NCBI GenBank assembly: GCA_937900425.1
Contig: CALCDT010000038.1
Span: 1-10,921, forward strand
Length of the DNA: 10,921 nt
Origin: an uncultured Alphaproteobacteria bacterium
Lineage (GTDB): Bacteria; Pseudomonadota; Alphaproteobacteria; Rhizobiales; Pleomorphomonadaceae
Reading direction: 5' to 3'
Positions within the stretch are counted from its first letter, which is position 1. Each line of letters starts with the position of its first letter. Under the pieces are notes generated by a model. It was not told the origin of the DNA and did not search any database. It saw only the letters and a list, made by a program, of their open reading frames with translations. Of the stretch, positions 1 through 5,320 are shown in pieces. The position numbers and the translations under genes were made by a program.

Positions 1-393
1 CCAGTTGTGCTTGGTGCACGGCCGGGTGATGCCGACCGTGTCGCATTCCTGGAAGCCGTCGGTGCCGATCAGATGGGTCGGGACCTGGCCGGTGATGCAG
101 ACCAGCGGGATCGAATCCATCAGCGCGTCGGTCAGCGCCGTCACCATGTTGGTGGCGCCGGGGCCGGAGGTGACGAGCGCGACGCCCGGCTTGCCGGTCG
201 AGCGGGCGTAGCCCTCGGCCATGTGTCCGGCGCCCTGCTCGTGGCGGACGAGGATGTGGCGGACCTTGTCCTGCTGGAACAGCTCGTCGTAGATCGGGAG
301 CACCGCGCCGCCCGGATAGCCGAAGATGGTGTCGACGCCGTGGTCGACGAGAGCCTGCAGAACCATTTCGGCGCCGGTCATTTGCCGTGTCAT
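1..393 (-). CDS. ilvI: Acetolactate synthase large subunit, N-terminal part (partial, runs off left edge)
   Basis: This is the thiamine-diphosphate enzyme that condenses two pyruvates, or pyruvate and 2-ketobutyrate, in the first common step of Val/Leu/Ile synthesis. Only the first 131 codons are present, and the frame is open to base 1. The visible part is the TPP-binding (PYR) domain. It shows the GYPGGAVLPIYDEL block at residues 25-38, the catalytic glutamate E52 in HEQGAGHMAEGYAR, the SGPGATN motif at 76-82 and the QECDTVGITRPCTKHNW block at 115-131. The start ATG (391-393) is preceded by a GGAAGAGG-type ribosome site; a second ATG four codons in (379-381) also fits the family. The gene sits behind an attenuator (see 455-565), so branched-chain aminoacyl-tRNA supply probably controls it. 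In this family the small subunit gene ilvH usually follows, which would lie outside the window. Family assignment is near certain. Confidence 0.96.
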   Translation of the reverse strand, partial: MTRQMTGAEMVLQALVDHGVDTIFGYPGGAVLPIYDELFQQDKVRHILVRHEQGAGHMAEGYARSTGKPGVALVTSGPGATNMVTALTDALMDSIPLVCITGQVPTHLIGTDGFQECDTVGITRPCTKHNW

Positions 394-460
394 GGACCTC
401 TTCCTTCCGGTCGTCACGCGCCTCGCACCGGCGCTGTTCTCAGAATTTCGGGTAATAAAA

Positions 461-480
461 AAGGCCCTCGGAGGGGCCTT
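461..480 (-). terminator. Intrinsic terminator of the ilvI attenuator
   Basis: On the minus strand a perfect 7-bp stem AAGGCCC/GGGCCTT with a 6-nt loop runs into a run of six T (overlapping the stem's last TT) and then ATTA. It lies between the leader peptide stop (509) and the ilvI start (393). It therefore ends transcription before ilvI unless an upstream structure prevents it from folding, which is the usual design of an amino acid attenuator. Confidence 0.85.
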
Positions 481-485
481 GGGTC

Positions 486-536
486 GCGCACCACGTCGGT
501 CACGGGTTCTAGATCAGAACCCGCGTCACGGTGCGC
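486..536 (-). promoter_or_regulatory. Attenuator leader hairpins (nested stems)
   Basis: An inner perfect 8-bp stem CGGGTTCT/AGAACCCG with a 5-nt loop (503-523) overlaps the leader peptide stop codon. It is enclosed by an outer 7-bp stem formed by GGTGCGC (530-536) and GCGCACC (486-492). The 5' arm of the outer stem is inside the leader coding region and would be covered by a stalled ribosome, while its 3' arm lies just before the terminator. These are plausible pause and antitermination elements. Which alternative fold acts as the antiterminator is inference. Confidence 0.65.
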
Positions 537-565
537 CTTCTAAGTACGATCAGCTTGGCAGACAT
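509..565 (-). CDS. ilv leader peptide (18 aa)
   Basis: A short frame reads MSAKLIVLRRRTVTRVLI and then TAG. Eight of its 18 residues are Leu, Ile or Val (LIVL at 5-8 and V..VLI near the end). It starts at ATG 563-565 behind a GGGAAGA ribosome site about 5 nt away, and its stop falls inside the hairpin at 503-523, ahead of the terminator at 461-480 and ilvI. That arrangement is the signature of an attenuation leader sensing charged branched-chain tRNAs: stalling at Leu/Ile/Val codons would favour read-through into ilvI. The peptide itself probably has no function. Several codons (GTA, CTT, AGA, AGG) are unusual for DNA this GC-rich. It is too short for routine gene callers and is identified by composition and position. 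Confidence 0.85.
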   Translation of the reverse strand: MSAKLIVLRRRTVTRVLI

Positions 566-593
566 CTGTCTTCCCGGTGTTTCGTGCGCCGGA

Positions 594-622
594 AAGCTAG
601 TCTTCGAGGGGGATGAGGTCAA
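594..622 (-). promoter_or_regulatory. Probable sigma-70-type promoter of the ilv leader
   Basis: On the minus strand TTGACC (617-622) and TAGCTT (594-599) are separated by exactly 17 nt. Transcription would start near 585-588, giving a 5' leader of about 20 nt before the ilv leader peptide ATG at 565. The -35 matches 5 of 6 consensus bases and the -10 only 3 of 6, which is common in alphaproteobacterial promoters. The fit with the leader gene is the main support. Confidence 0.6.
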
Positions 623-746
623 GGGTTAAATTCGGCGGTCCGGCGCGCCAGCTCTCTCCTCTCGGCAGCCGGCATTCCCGCGAAAGCACTGCTGTCCCGT
701 TCGGCAAACTCGGCGGACCTATGGGATTTCCGCCTCTCTCCCGTCT

Positions 747-767
747 TCACCGGCCTTGAGCCGGTGA
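747..767. repeat. REP-like palindrome 1
   Basis: A perfect 8-bp inverted repeat TCACCGGC/GCCGGTGA with a 5-nt CTTGA loop sits in non-coding DNA. It resembles the dispersed 'CCGG-cttga-CCGG...TGACG' intergenic palindromes known to be abundant in alphaproteobacterial genomes. No T-run follows on either strand, so it is not an ordinary intrinsic terminator. Confidence 0.45.
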
Positions 768-862
768 CGTGATCGCCTTCACAGAACGGAAGGGTGTCGG
801 AGAAGGGAAATGAACACGTTCAGTCAATCGGTTGGACCGGTCTTCACCGCACCGCCATTGGG

Positions 863-883
863 TCGCCGGGTCGAGCCCGGCGA
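863..883. repeat. REP-like palindrome 2
   Basis: A perfect 8-bp inverted repeat TCGCCGGG/CCCGGCGA with a 5-nt TCGAG loop is followed by TGACG. It has the same stem length, loop length and 3' flank style as the palindrome at 747-767. This form, a Pro/Gly-coding-like CCGGG-tcgag-CCCGG followed by ATGACG, recurs as an interspersed repeat in alphaproteobacteria. Membership in a genome-wide family is inference from the pattern. Confidence 0.5.
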
Positions 884-1108
884 TGACGACCGAGAGGGCG
901 TTCGTCGAGGCAACTGGTTCGCCGGGCCGAGATGCCGCTCCGGCTCTGCACCATGCACGCCGACGAGTATCGTGATGAATTCAAGGTGTCGATCCATAGG
1001 AGCCGAATGCGAACCGGGTAACCGTGCGCGAAAACGGGGCTGACGGCGGAGATGGTTCGCGGATGCGTATGACCGCCACCCCGAAGGAGACCTCAAATCA
1101 ACCTCAAA

Positions 1109-1122
1109 TTGACACCGATCAA
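1109..1122 (+). promoter_or_regulatory. FNR/FixK-type binding site upstream of adh
   Basis: TTGACACCGATCAA matches the Crp/Fnr-family half-site pattern TTGA-N6-TCAA and is close to the FNR/ANR/FixK consensus TTGAT-N4-ATCAA. Its centre (1115.5) is about 80 bp before the adh start. A TAAGCT hexamer at 1144-1149 would place the site near -41, the usual activating position. The better -10 match, CATAAT (1153-1158), would place it near -49. Activation of adh under low oxygen or by a related signal is inferred. Confidence 0.65.
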
Positions 1123-1194
1123 TGCGAAAACGGGCGCCGTCGCTAAGCTGTCCATAATTGTCCGCATTTCGGACGAAACAGGAGAGGACGAGAC

Positions 1195-2223
1195 ATGGCG
1201 AAGACGATGAAAGCCGCTGTCGTGCGCGCCTTCGGCGCCCCGCTGACGATCGACGAGGTGCCGATCCCCGAGGTCGGCCCCGGCCAGATCCTCGTCAAGG
1301 TCGAGGCCTCCGGTGTCTGCCACACCGACCTGCACGCCGCCGAGGGCGACTGGCCGGTGAAGCCGAACCCGCCGTTCATCCCCGGCCACGAAGGCTCCGG
1401 CCACGTCGCCGCGGTCGGCGCCGGCGTCACCCACGTCAAGGAGGGCGACCGGGTCGGCGTGCCGTGGCTCTACACCGCCTGCGGCCACTGCGAGCACTGC
1501 ATCACGGGTTGGGAGACGCTCTGCCATTCGCAGCAGAACACCGGCTATTCGGTCAACGGCGGCTACGCGCAATACGTCCTCGCCGACCCGAACTACGTCG
1601 GCCACATTCCGGCGAGCCTCGACTTCGGCGCCGCCGCCCCGGTGATGTGCGCCGGCGTCACCGTCTACAAGGGCCTCAAGGAGACCGAGGCCCGACCCGG
1701 CCAGTGGGTGGTGATCTCGGGCGTCGGCGGGCTCGGCCACATGGCCGTGCAATACGCCAAGGCCATGGGCTTCCACTGCGTCGCCGTCGACGTCTCCGAG
1801 GACAAGCTGAAGCTCGCCCGCGATCTCGGCGCCGACGTCACCGTCAACGCCCTGGACGGCGACCCGGTGGCCGAAGTGCGGAAGGCGACCGACGGCGGCG
1901 CCCACGGCGTCCTCGTCACCGCGGTGTCGCGGTCGGCCTTCGCCCAGGGCCTCGGCATGGTCCGCCGCCACGGCACCATGTCCCTCGTCGGCCTGCCGCC
2001 GGGCGACTTCCCGCTGCCGATCTTCGACGTCGTCCTCAACCGCATCACCATCCGCGGCTCCATCGTCGGCACGAGGCAGGACCTCGTCGAGGCGATCGAC
2101 TTCGCCGCCGAGGGCAAGGTCAAGTCGCACTATTCCTGGGGCAAGCTCGACGACATCAACGCGATCTTCGACCGCATGAAGAAGGGCGAGATCGACGGTC
2201 GCGTGGTGATGGCGATCGACTGA
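1195..2223 (+). CDS. Zinc-dependent alcohol dehydrogenase (AdhP/AdhA-like, NAD-type)
   Basis: This is a medium-chain dehydrogenase/reductase of 342 residues that should interconvert primary alcohols and aldehydes with NAD(H) in the cytoplasm. Catalytic zinc ligands are Cys42, His65-Glu66 (GHEGSGHV) and Cys152. The structural zinc site is Cys96, Cys99, Cys102 and Cys110. The Rossmann fold shows GVGGLGH at 176-182, and Asp199 at the end of the second strand indicates NAD rather than NADP. Length and motifs fit the AdhP class, so the enzyme looks complete. The ATG is supported by AGGAGAGG (1180-1187) seven nt upstream; Met5 is a weaker alternative. The FNR-type box upstream suggests oxygen-linked control, for example during fermentation or microaerobic growth. 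It stands alone and ends 3 nt before the end of the convergent gene at 2227. The exact substrate cannot be read from the sequence. Confidence 0.93.
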   Translation: MAKTMKAAVVRAFGAPLTIDEVPIPEVGPGQILVKVEASGVCHTDLHAAEGDWPVKPNPPFIPGHEGSGHVAAVGAGVTHVKEGDRVGVPWLYTACGHCEHCITGWETLCHSQQNTGYSVNGGYAQYVLADPNYVGHIPASLDFGAAAPVMCAGVTVYKGLKETEARPGQWVVISGVGGLGHMAVQYAKAMGFHCVAVDVSEDKLKLARDLGADVTVNALDGDPVAEVRKATDGGAHGVLVTAVSRSAFAQGLGMVRRHGTMSLVGLPPGDFPLPIFDVVLNRITIRGSIVGTRQDLVEAIDFAAEGKVKSHYSWGKLDDINAIFDRMKKGEIDGRVVMAID

Positions 2224-2226
2224 TCG

Positions 2227-2583
2227 TCACCCCTTCCCCGCGTTGCGCTTGCGGGTCGCCGCCGCCTTCTTCGCGGAAGCCGAACGCTGCTCGGGGGTGC
2301 GGGAGGCGGCGGCCTTGCGGGCGGAGGCGGAGCGATCCTCGCGGCTGCGCGAGGCGGAGGCAGCGCCGCCGATGCGGCCGCCGCGCTTCGACGAGGCGTG
2401 GCTTTCGGGATGGCCGCGGCCGGAACCGCTCCTGTTGCCGCCGCCGCTTTCCTTGTTGACCGTCGCCCAGGCTCGCCGCTCGGCCTCGTCGCGGTCGACG
2501 CCGCGCTCCTCGTAGCCCTGCTCGATGTGCTGCGCCTTGCGCTTCTGCTTGTCCGTATAGGCCGACTTGTCGCCGCGGGGCAT
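2227..2583 (-). CDS. Small basic protein with tandem Ala/Lys/Arg repeats (often annotated 'plasmid stabilization protein')
   Basis: This is a 118-residue hydrophilic protein of uncertain function. The N-terminal 50 residues (DKSAYTDKQKRKAQHIEQGY and ERRAWATVNKESGGG) match a small conserved family that databases often label 'plasmid stabilization protein', a name I do not think is demonstrated. A Gly/Ser/Arg linker follows, then two 16-residue repeats at 80-95 and 96-111 sharing the core RSASA(R/K)KAAA. The tail recalls histone H1-like or KGG-motif stress proteins, so nucleic acid binding is possible but inferred. It has no signal peptide or membrane segment. The start ATG at 2583 has an AAGGAG site about 7 nt upstream; a longer open frame upstream overlaps the L,D-transpeptidase gene and is not used. 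An exact EcfG promoter lies just upstream (2618-2643), pointing to general stress induction. Confidence 0.8.
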   Translation of the reverse strand: MPRGDKSAYTDKQKRKAQHIEQGYEERGVDRDEAERRAWATVNKESGGGNRSGSGRGHPESHASSKRGGRIGGAASASRSREDRSASARKAAASRTPEQRSASAKKAAATRKRNAGKG

Positions 2584-2617
2584 GGCTCGTCTCCTTCCCC
2601 TGGGGGTCTCGGCGCCA

Positions 2618-2643
2618 AACGCCGCCGCGACCGCCGAGGTTCC
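2618..2643 (-). promoter_or_regulatory. EcfG (general stress response) promoter
   Basis: On the minus strand GGAAC (2639-2643) and CGTT (2618-2621) are separated by exactly 17 nt. This is a perfect match to the alphaproteobacterial EcfG consensus GGAAC-N16/17-CGTT. It lies in the 74-nt gap between the L,D-transpeptidase stop (2658) and the small basic protein start (2583). That would give a 5' untranslated leader of about 25-30 nt. No sigma-70-like pair is apparent in the same gap. Confidence 0.75.
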
Positions 2644-2657
2644 GGAGGGGAGCGCCG

Positions 2658-3449
2658 TCAGATCGACGCGATGGCCTGGACGCCCTCGCCCGGGCCGAGG
2701 ACGCGCACCCGCGCGCCTTCCTGGACGCGCTTGTAGAGGTCGATGGCGTCCTGGTTGATCATGCGGATGCAGCCGGACGAGACGCTGGTGCCGATCGAAT
2801 AGGGCTCGAGCGTACCGTGGATGCGGAACAGCGTGTCGACGTTGTCCTGCCAGAGGTAGAGGCCGCGGGCGCCGATCGGATTGCGCGGGCCGCCGGCGAT
2901 GCCCATGCCGCTCTGCAGCTGCTGCAGCTTGGCCGGCAGTTCGGGATGGCGGGCGACGTATTCCGGCGCCGGATACCAGTCCGGCCACTCGCGCTTGAAC
3001 TTGATGTAGGCTTCGCCGCTCCAGGTGAAGCCGGCCTTGCCGGTGCCGACGCCGTAGCGCACCGCCCAGCCGTCGGTCTGGATGAAATAGAGCAGGTGTG
3101 CGGCCGGATCGACCACGATCGAGCCGGGCGGCATGTCGGTCGAATAACGCACGCGCTGGCGCAGGAACTTCGGGTCGAAGCGCAGCGGATCGACCGCGTG
3201 GACCGGGAACGGCTCGGTGTGGATCGGCGCGTAGAGCCTGACGTAGTCCGGATCGCCGCGCAGCACCTCGTCGAGCATCGGATCGACCTCGAACACCGGC
3301 TCGAGCGCGGGGGGAACGCGTCCGGCGTGGGCGAAGGCGGTCGGCGGTACCGGCGGGCGCGGCGCGGTGGTGGTGCAGGCGGCCAGCGTGGTGAGCGCGG
3401 CGCCCTGGAACAGCGTGTGGAGAACCCGGCGACGGGTGAAAATGGTCAT
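2658..3449 (-). CDS. L,D-transpeptidase (YkuD family), Tat-type lipoprotein
   Basis: This 263-residue exported enzyme of the YkuD family cross-links peptidoglycan 3-3 or anchors partners to it; some relatives cleave such links. The N-terminus TRRRVLH (5-11) fits a twin-arginine motif. A short hydrophobic stretch and a lipobox LAAC with Cys25 as the lipidated residue follow. The catalytic domain carries the substrate-side motif GGPRNPIGARGLYLW, then His211 in FRIHGT and the nucleophile Cys227 in SSGCIRM, so it looks active. The chosen ATG (3447-3449) begins the signal sequence; a longer frame back to 3596 adds a non-conserved Arg-rich lead and is rejected. The ribosome site is weak (GGGAAG). 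It lies upstream of, and on the same strand as, the stress-type small gene, which has its own promoter. Whether it is cross-linking or anchoring cannot be told. Confidence 0.9.
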   Translation of the reverse strand: MTIFTRRRVLHTLFQGAALTTLAACTTTAPRPPVPPTAFAHAGRVPPALEPVFEVDPMLDEVLRGDPDYVRLYAPIHTEPFPVHAVDPLRFDPKFLRQRVRYSTDMPPGSIVVDPAAHLLYFIQTDGWAVRYGVGTGKAGFTWSGEAYIKFKREWPDWYPAPEYVARHPELPAKLQQLQSGMGIAGGPRNPIGARGLYLWQDNVDTLFRIHGTLEPYSIGTSVSSGCIRMINQDAIDLYKRVQEGARVRVLGPGEGVQAIASI

Positions 3450-3486
3450 GGCGGCTTCCCGGACCTGACGTGAGACGATTCTGCGC

Positions 3487-3504
3487 GGAAGAGCGGTGTC
3501 TTCC
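3487..3504. repeat. Inverted repeat upstream of the L,D-transpeptidase gene
   Basis: GGAAGA and TCTTCC form a perfect 6-bp inverted repeat with a 6-nt spacer, centred about 46 nt before the start codon. It could be an operator or a leader hairpin. No regulator can be named. Confidence 0.3.
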
Positions 3505-3695
3505 AGAAATCGCGGAACCGCCCGGTTGGAAAGGCCCCGGCGATCAACTCCGCGCGACGGAGGCGTCGTCGTCCCGCCCCTGTGACGTTTTCGCAACGCG
3601 GCAGGAGGCTGGGTTGCGTCCAGCGGGGGTGTCGATCCGCCGATCCGTCGCGCCCGTCTCGCGCGTCGTCACCCGGCGCCCGGCTCCCTCATCGA

Positions 3696-4319
3696 TCAAG
3701 CCGAGGCGGCGAGAGGCGGAAAGTCCGGGTAGGCGTCGGCATGCGATCCGTCGGCGTTGGCCATGCCGGGCTTCGTCAGGCAGCCGCGCGGGGCGACGTA
3801 GCTGTCGATCCGCCGCTTCGGCCGCTCGTGCCAGGAGAGGTTGAAGGCGGCGAGCTTCGGGAAGAAGCACATGTCGGAATAGGGCAGATGGTCGTGCACC
3901 CACCAGGCCATCGCCCGCCAGTCGGCCCCGTCGGCATAACGATCGGCGAACCACGGCACGACGATGCAGGCGGTGGCGCCGATGAAGCCATTCCCGTCGC
4001 GCCGGTCCCAGATATGCCCGGCGAAGCTCGCCTCGTTGCGCGAGCAGTTGAGCCCCCGCGCCGCCCCGAAGCCGTTGACCTCGCATGAGCGATAGGCCGA
4101 GCGGATCGCGATCCGGCCGAAGGCCGCCTGCAACGGCTCGAGCAGGTCTTCGCAGAGCCGCCGCCCGGCGGCGATGGCGAGGTCGGGATCGTCGGGCACG
4201 TTGAGAAGGCCGTGGAACGCGGCGATCTCGGAATGGAGAAAGTCGCGCAGGAAGAAGCTCGGCGACAACCGCACCCGCCCGAGGTCTTCCAGCGCCTTCA
4301 TCGACATCGGCCGCCGCAT
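3696..4319 (-). CDS. Peptidase M15A-like protein of unknown activity
   Basis: This 207-residue protein has no evident signal peptide. Its N-terminal half, with LSPSFFLRDFLHSEIA at 18-33 followed by Leu/Pro-rich helices and IRSAYRSCEVN at 72-82, follows the layout of peptidase_M15_3 (M15A) domains. The usual zinc motif HxxGxAxD is not present in standard form. Instead there is His102-Ile-Trp-Asp, a short insert, then GATACI, where Cys118 replaces the expected Asp. A conserved-looking C-terminal block follows with HDHLPYSDMCFFPK (142-155) and LSWHERPKRRIDSY (161-174). I recall close homologues annotated as hypothetical or M15-like in alphaproteobacteria. Murein hydrolysis, another zinc role or a non-enzymatic role all remain open. 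The ATG at 4319 has GGGAGG about 6 nt upstream; Met5 and Met7 are alternatives. The 29-nt gap to miaA suggests one operon. Confidence 0.75.
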   Translation of the reverse strand: MRRPMSMKALEDLGRVRLSPSFFLRDFLHSEIAAFHGLLNVPDDPDLAIAAGRRLCEDLLEPLQAAFGRIAIRSAYRSCEVNGFGAARGLNCSRNEASFAGHIWDRRDGNGFIGATACIVVPWFADRYADGADWRAMAWWVHDHLPYSDMCFFPKLAAFNLSWHERPKRRIDSYVAPRGCLTKPGMANADGSHADAYPDFPPLAASA

Positions 4320-4348
4320 CCCCGCCTCCCTCGCCGCACGTCCGCGGT

Positions 4349-5275
4349 CTAAACCAGCCGCACGATCGCCCCGGCGAGATCGTCCGCGCCACCCGTTTCC
4401 AGCCGGCTCCAGTCGGCGAACTGGTTGCGGAACCAGGTCTCCTGCCGCTTGGCGTAGCGCCGGGTCGCCGTCACCGCGTCGCCGATCGCCTCCTCCAGCG
4501 GCCGCCGCCCCTCGGCGGCCGCGATCATCTCCGGCACGCCGATCGCCTTCATCGCCGGCAGCGCCGGATCGAGGCGGAGGGCGGCGAAGGCCGCCGCCTC
4601 TGCGATACCGCCGGCATCGACCATCGCCGCGAAACGCCGGGCGATTCGCTGGTGCAGGACCAAACGCTCCGGCGCCAGCACGACGCCGATCCGCTCGTCC
4701 CACGCCAGCACTGGCGCGCCGGTTTCCGCCTGCCAGGCGAGTAGCGAGCGCCCGGTGGAGGCTTCCACCTCCAGCGCCCGCAGGATGCGCTGGCCGTCGT
4801 TGCGCCCAAGCCGCGCCGCCATCGCCGGATCGCGGGCCGCGAGGAGATCGTGCAACGCCGGCGCCCCTTCCCCGGCGAGCCGCGCGCGCAGATCGGCCCG
4901 GATCGCCGGATCGACCGGCGGCACCGCCGACAGGCCCTTGGTCAGCGCGGTGAAATAGAGCCCGGTGCCGCCGACCACCACCGGCACGCGGCCCCGCCCG
5001 CGGATGTCCGCGATCGCCGCTGCGGCCTCGTCCAGCCAGCGGGCGACGGTGTGGCCCTCGGCGGCCGGCACGTGGCCGAACAGGTGATGGGGCACTCCGT
5101 CCATCTCGGCCTCGGTCGGCCGGGCGGTGAGGATCGAGAGCTCGCGATAGACCTGCATGGCGTCGGCGTTGACGACCTCGCCGCCGAGCCGGCGGGCGAG
5201 GTCGACGGCGAGCGCCGTCTTGCCGCTCGCGGTGGGGCCGGCTATCAGGATCGCGCGCGGCCTCTCGCCCGTCAT
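4349..5275 (-). CDS. miaA: tRNA dimethylallyltransferase
   Basis: The enzyme transfers a dimethylallyl group from DMAPP to N6 of A37 in tRNAs reading UNN codons. This is the first step towards ms2i6A and it improves codon-anticodon fidelity. The protein has 308 residues, normal for the family. The P-loop GPTASGKT is at 13-20 and the catalytic Asp38 lies in NADAMQVY, where many homologues have Ser in place of the Ala. The RPT segment (52-54), VVGGTGLY and the C-terminal ATRRYAKRQETWFRN are all present. The ATG at 5275 lies just before the P-loop strand; the frame is open upstream but unlike MiaA there. It is divergent from serB with 45 bp between starts, and the M15A-like gene follows 29 nt downstream. 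Confidence 0.97.
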   Translation of the reverse strand: MTGERPRAILIAGPTASGKTALAVDLARRLGGEVVNADAMQVYRELSILTARPTEAEMDGVPHHLFGHVPAAEGHTVARWLDEAAAAIADIRGRGRVPVVVGGTGLYFTALTKGLSAVPPVDPAIRADLRARLAGEGAPALHDLLAARDPAMAARLGRNDGQRILRALEVEASTGRSLLAWQAETGAPVLAWDERIGVVLAPERLVLHQRIARRFAAMVDAGGIAEAAAFAALRLDPALPAMKAIGVPEMIAAAEGRRPLEEAIGDAVTATRRYAKRQETWFRNQFADWSRLETGGADDLAGAIVRLV

Positions 5276-5320
5276 GTCGCTGCGTTTCCGCTCCCTGACC
5301 GTTCCACGAAAAGGCCGCCG
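5276..5320. promoter_or_regulatory. Divergent miaA/serB start region
   Basis: Only 45 bp separate the two divergent start codons. There is room for ribosome sites (AAGG before serB, AGGGAG before miaA) but not for two full promoters, so at least one promoter must lie inside the opposite gene. I could not identify a convincing -35/-10 pair. Confidence 0.4.

Larger units (their letters stand above)
623..1089. other. Intergenic stretch without a convincing gene
   Basis: Between the ilv promoter and the adh promoter lie about 470 bp in which no frame looks coding. The frames that are open give arginine- and proline-rich translations without recognisable motifs. The stretch holds two REP-like palindromes (747-767 and 863-883). 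I found no tRNA, no T-tract terminator and no IS terminal repeats. Confidence 0.55.

Noticed and set aside
810..1043. 77-codon plus-strand frame with a purine-rich stretch before its ATG
   Set aside because: The translation is Arg/Pro/Gly-rich without motifs or hydrophobic core pattern, and it runs through the REP-like palindrome at 863-883. It looks like chance openness in GC-rich DNA.
1093..2130. Long minus-strand frame opposite adh
   Set aside because: It is antisense to the zinc dehydrogenase, with Asp/Gly/Val/His-rich composition typical of antisense frames in GC-rich genes.
2584..2988. Upstream extension of the small basic protein frame
   Set aside because: It overlaps the L,D-transpeptidase gene in another frame; the family start MPRGDKS with its ribosome site and EcfG promoter is at 2583.
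3450..3596. 49-residue N-terminal extension of the L,D-transpeptidase
   Set aside because: It would bury the twin-arginine and lipobox signal inside the protein; the extension is Arg-rich and not signal-like.
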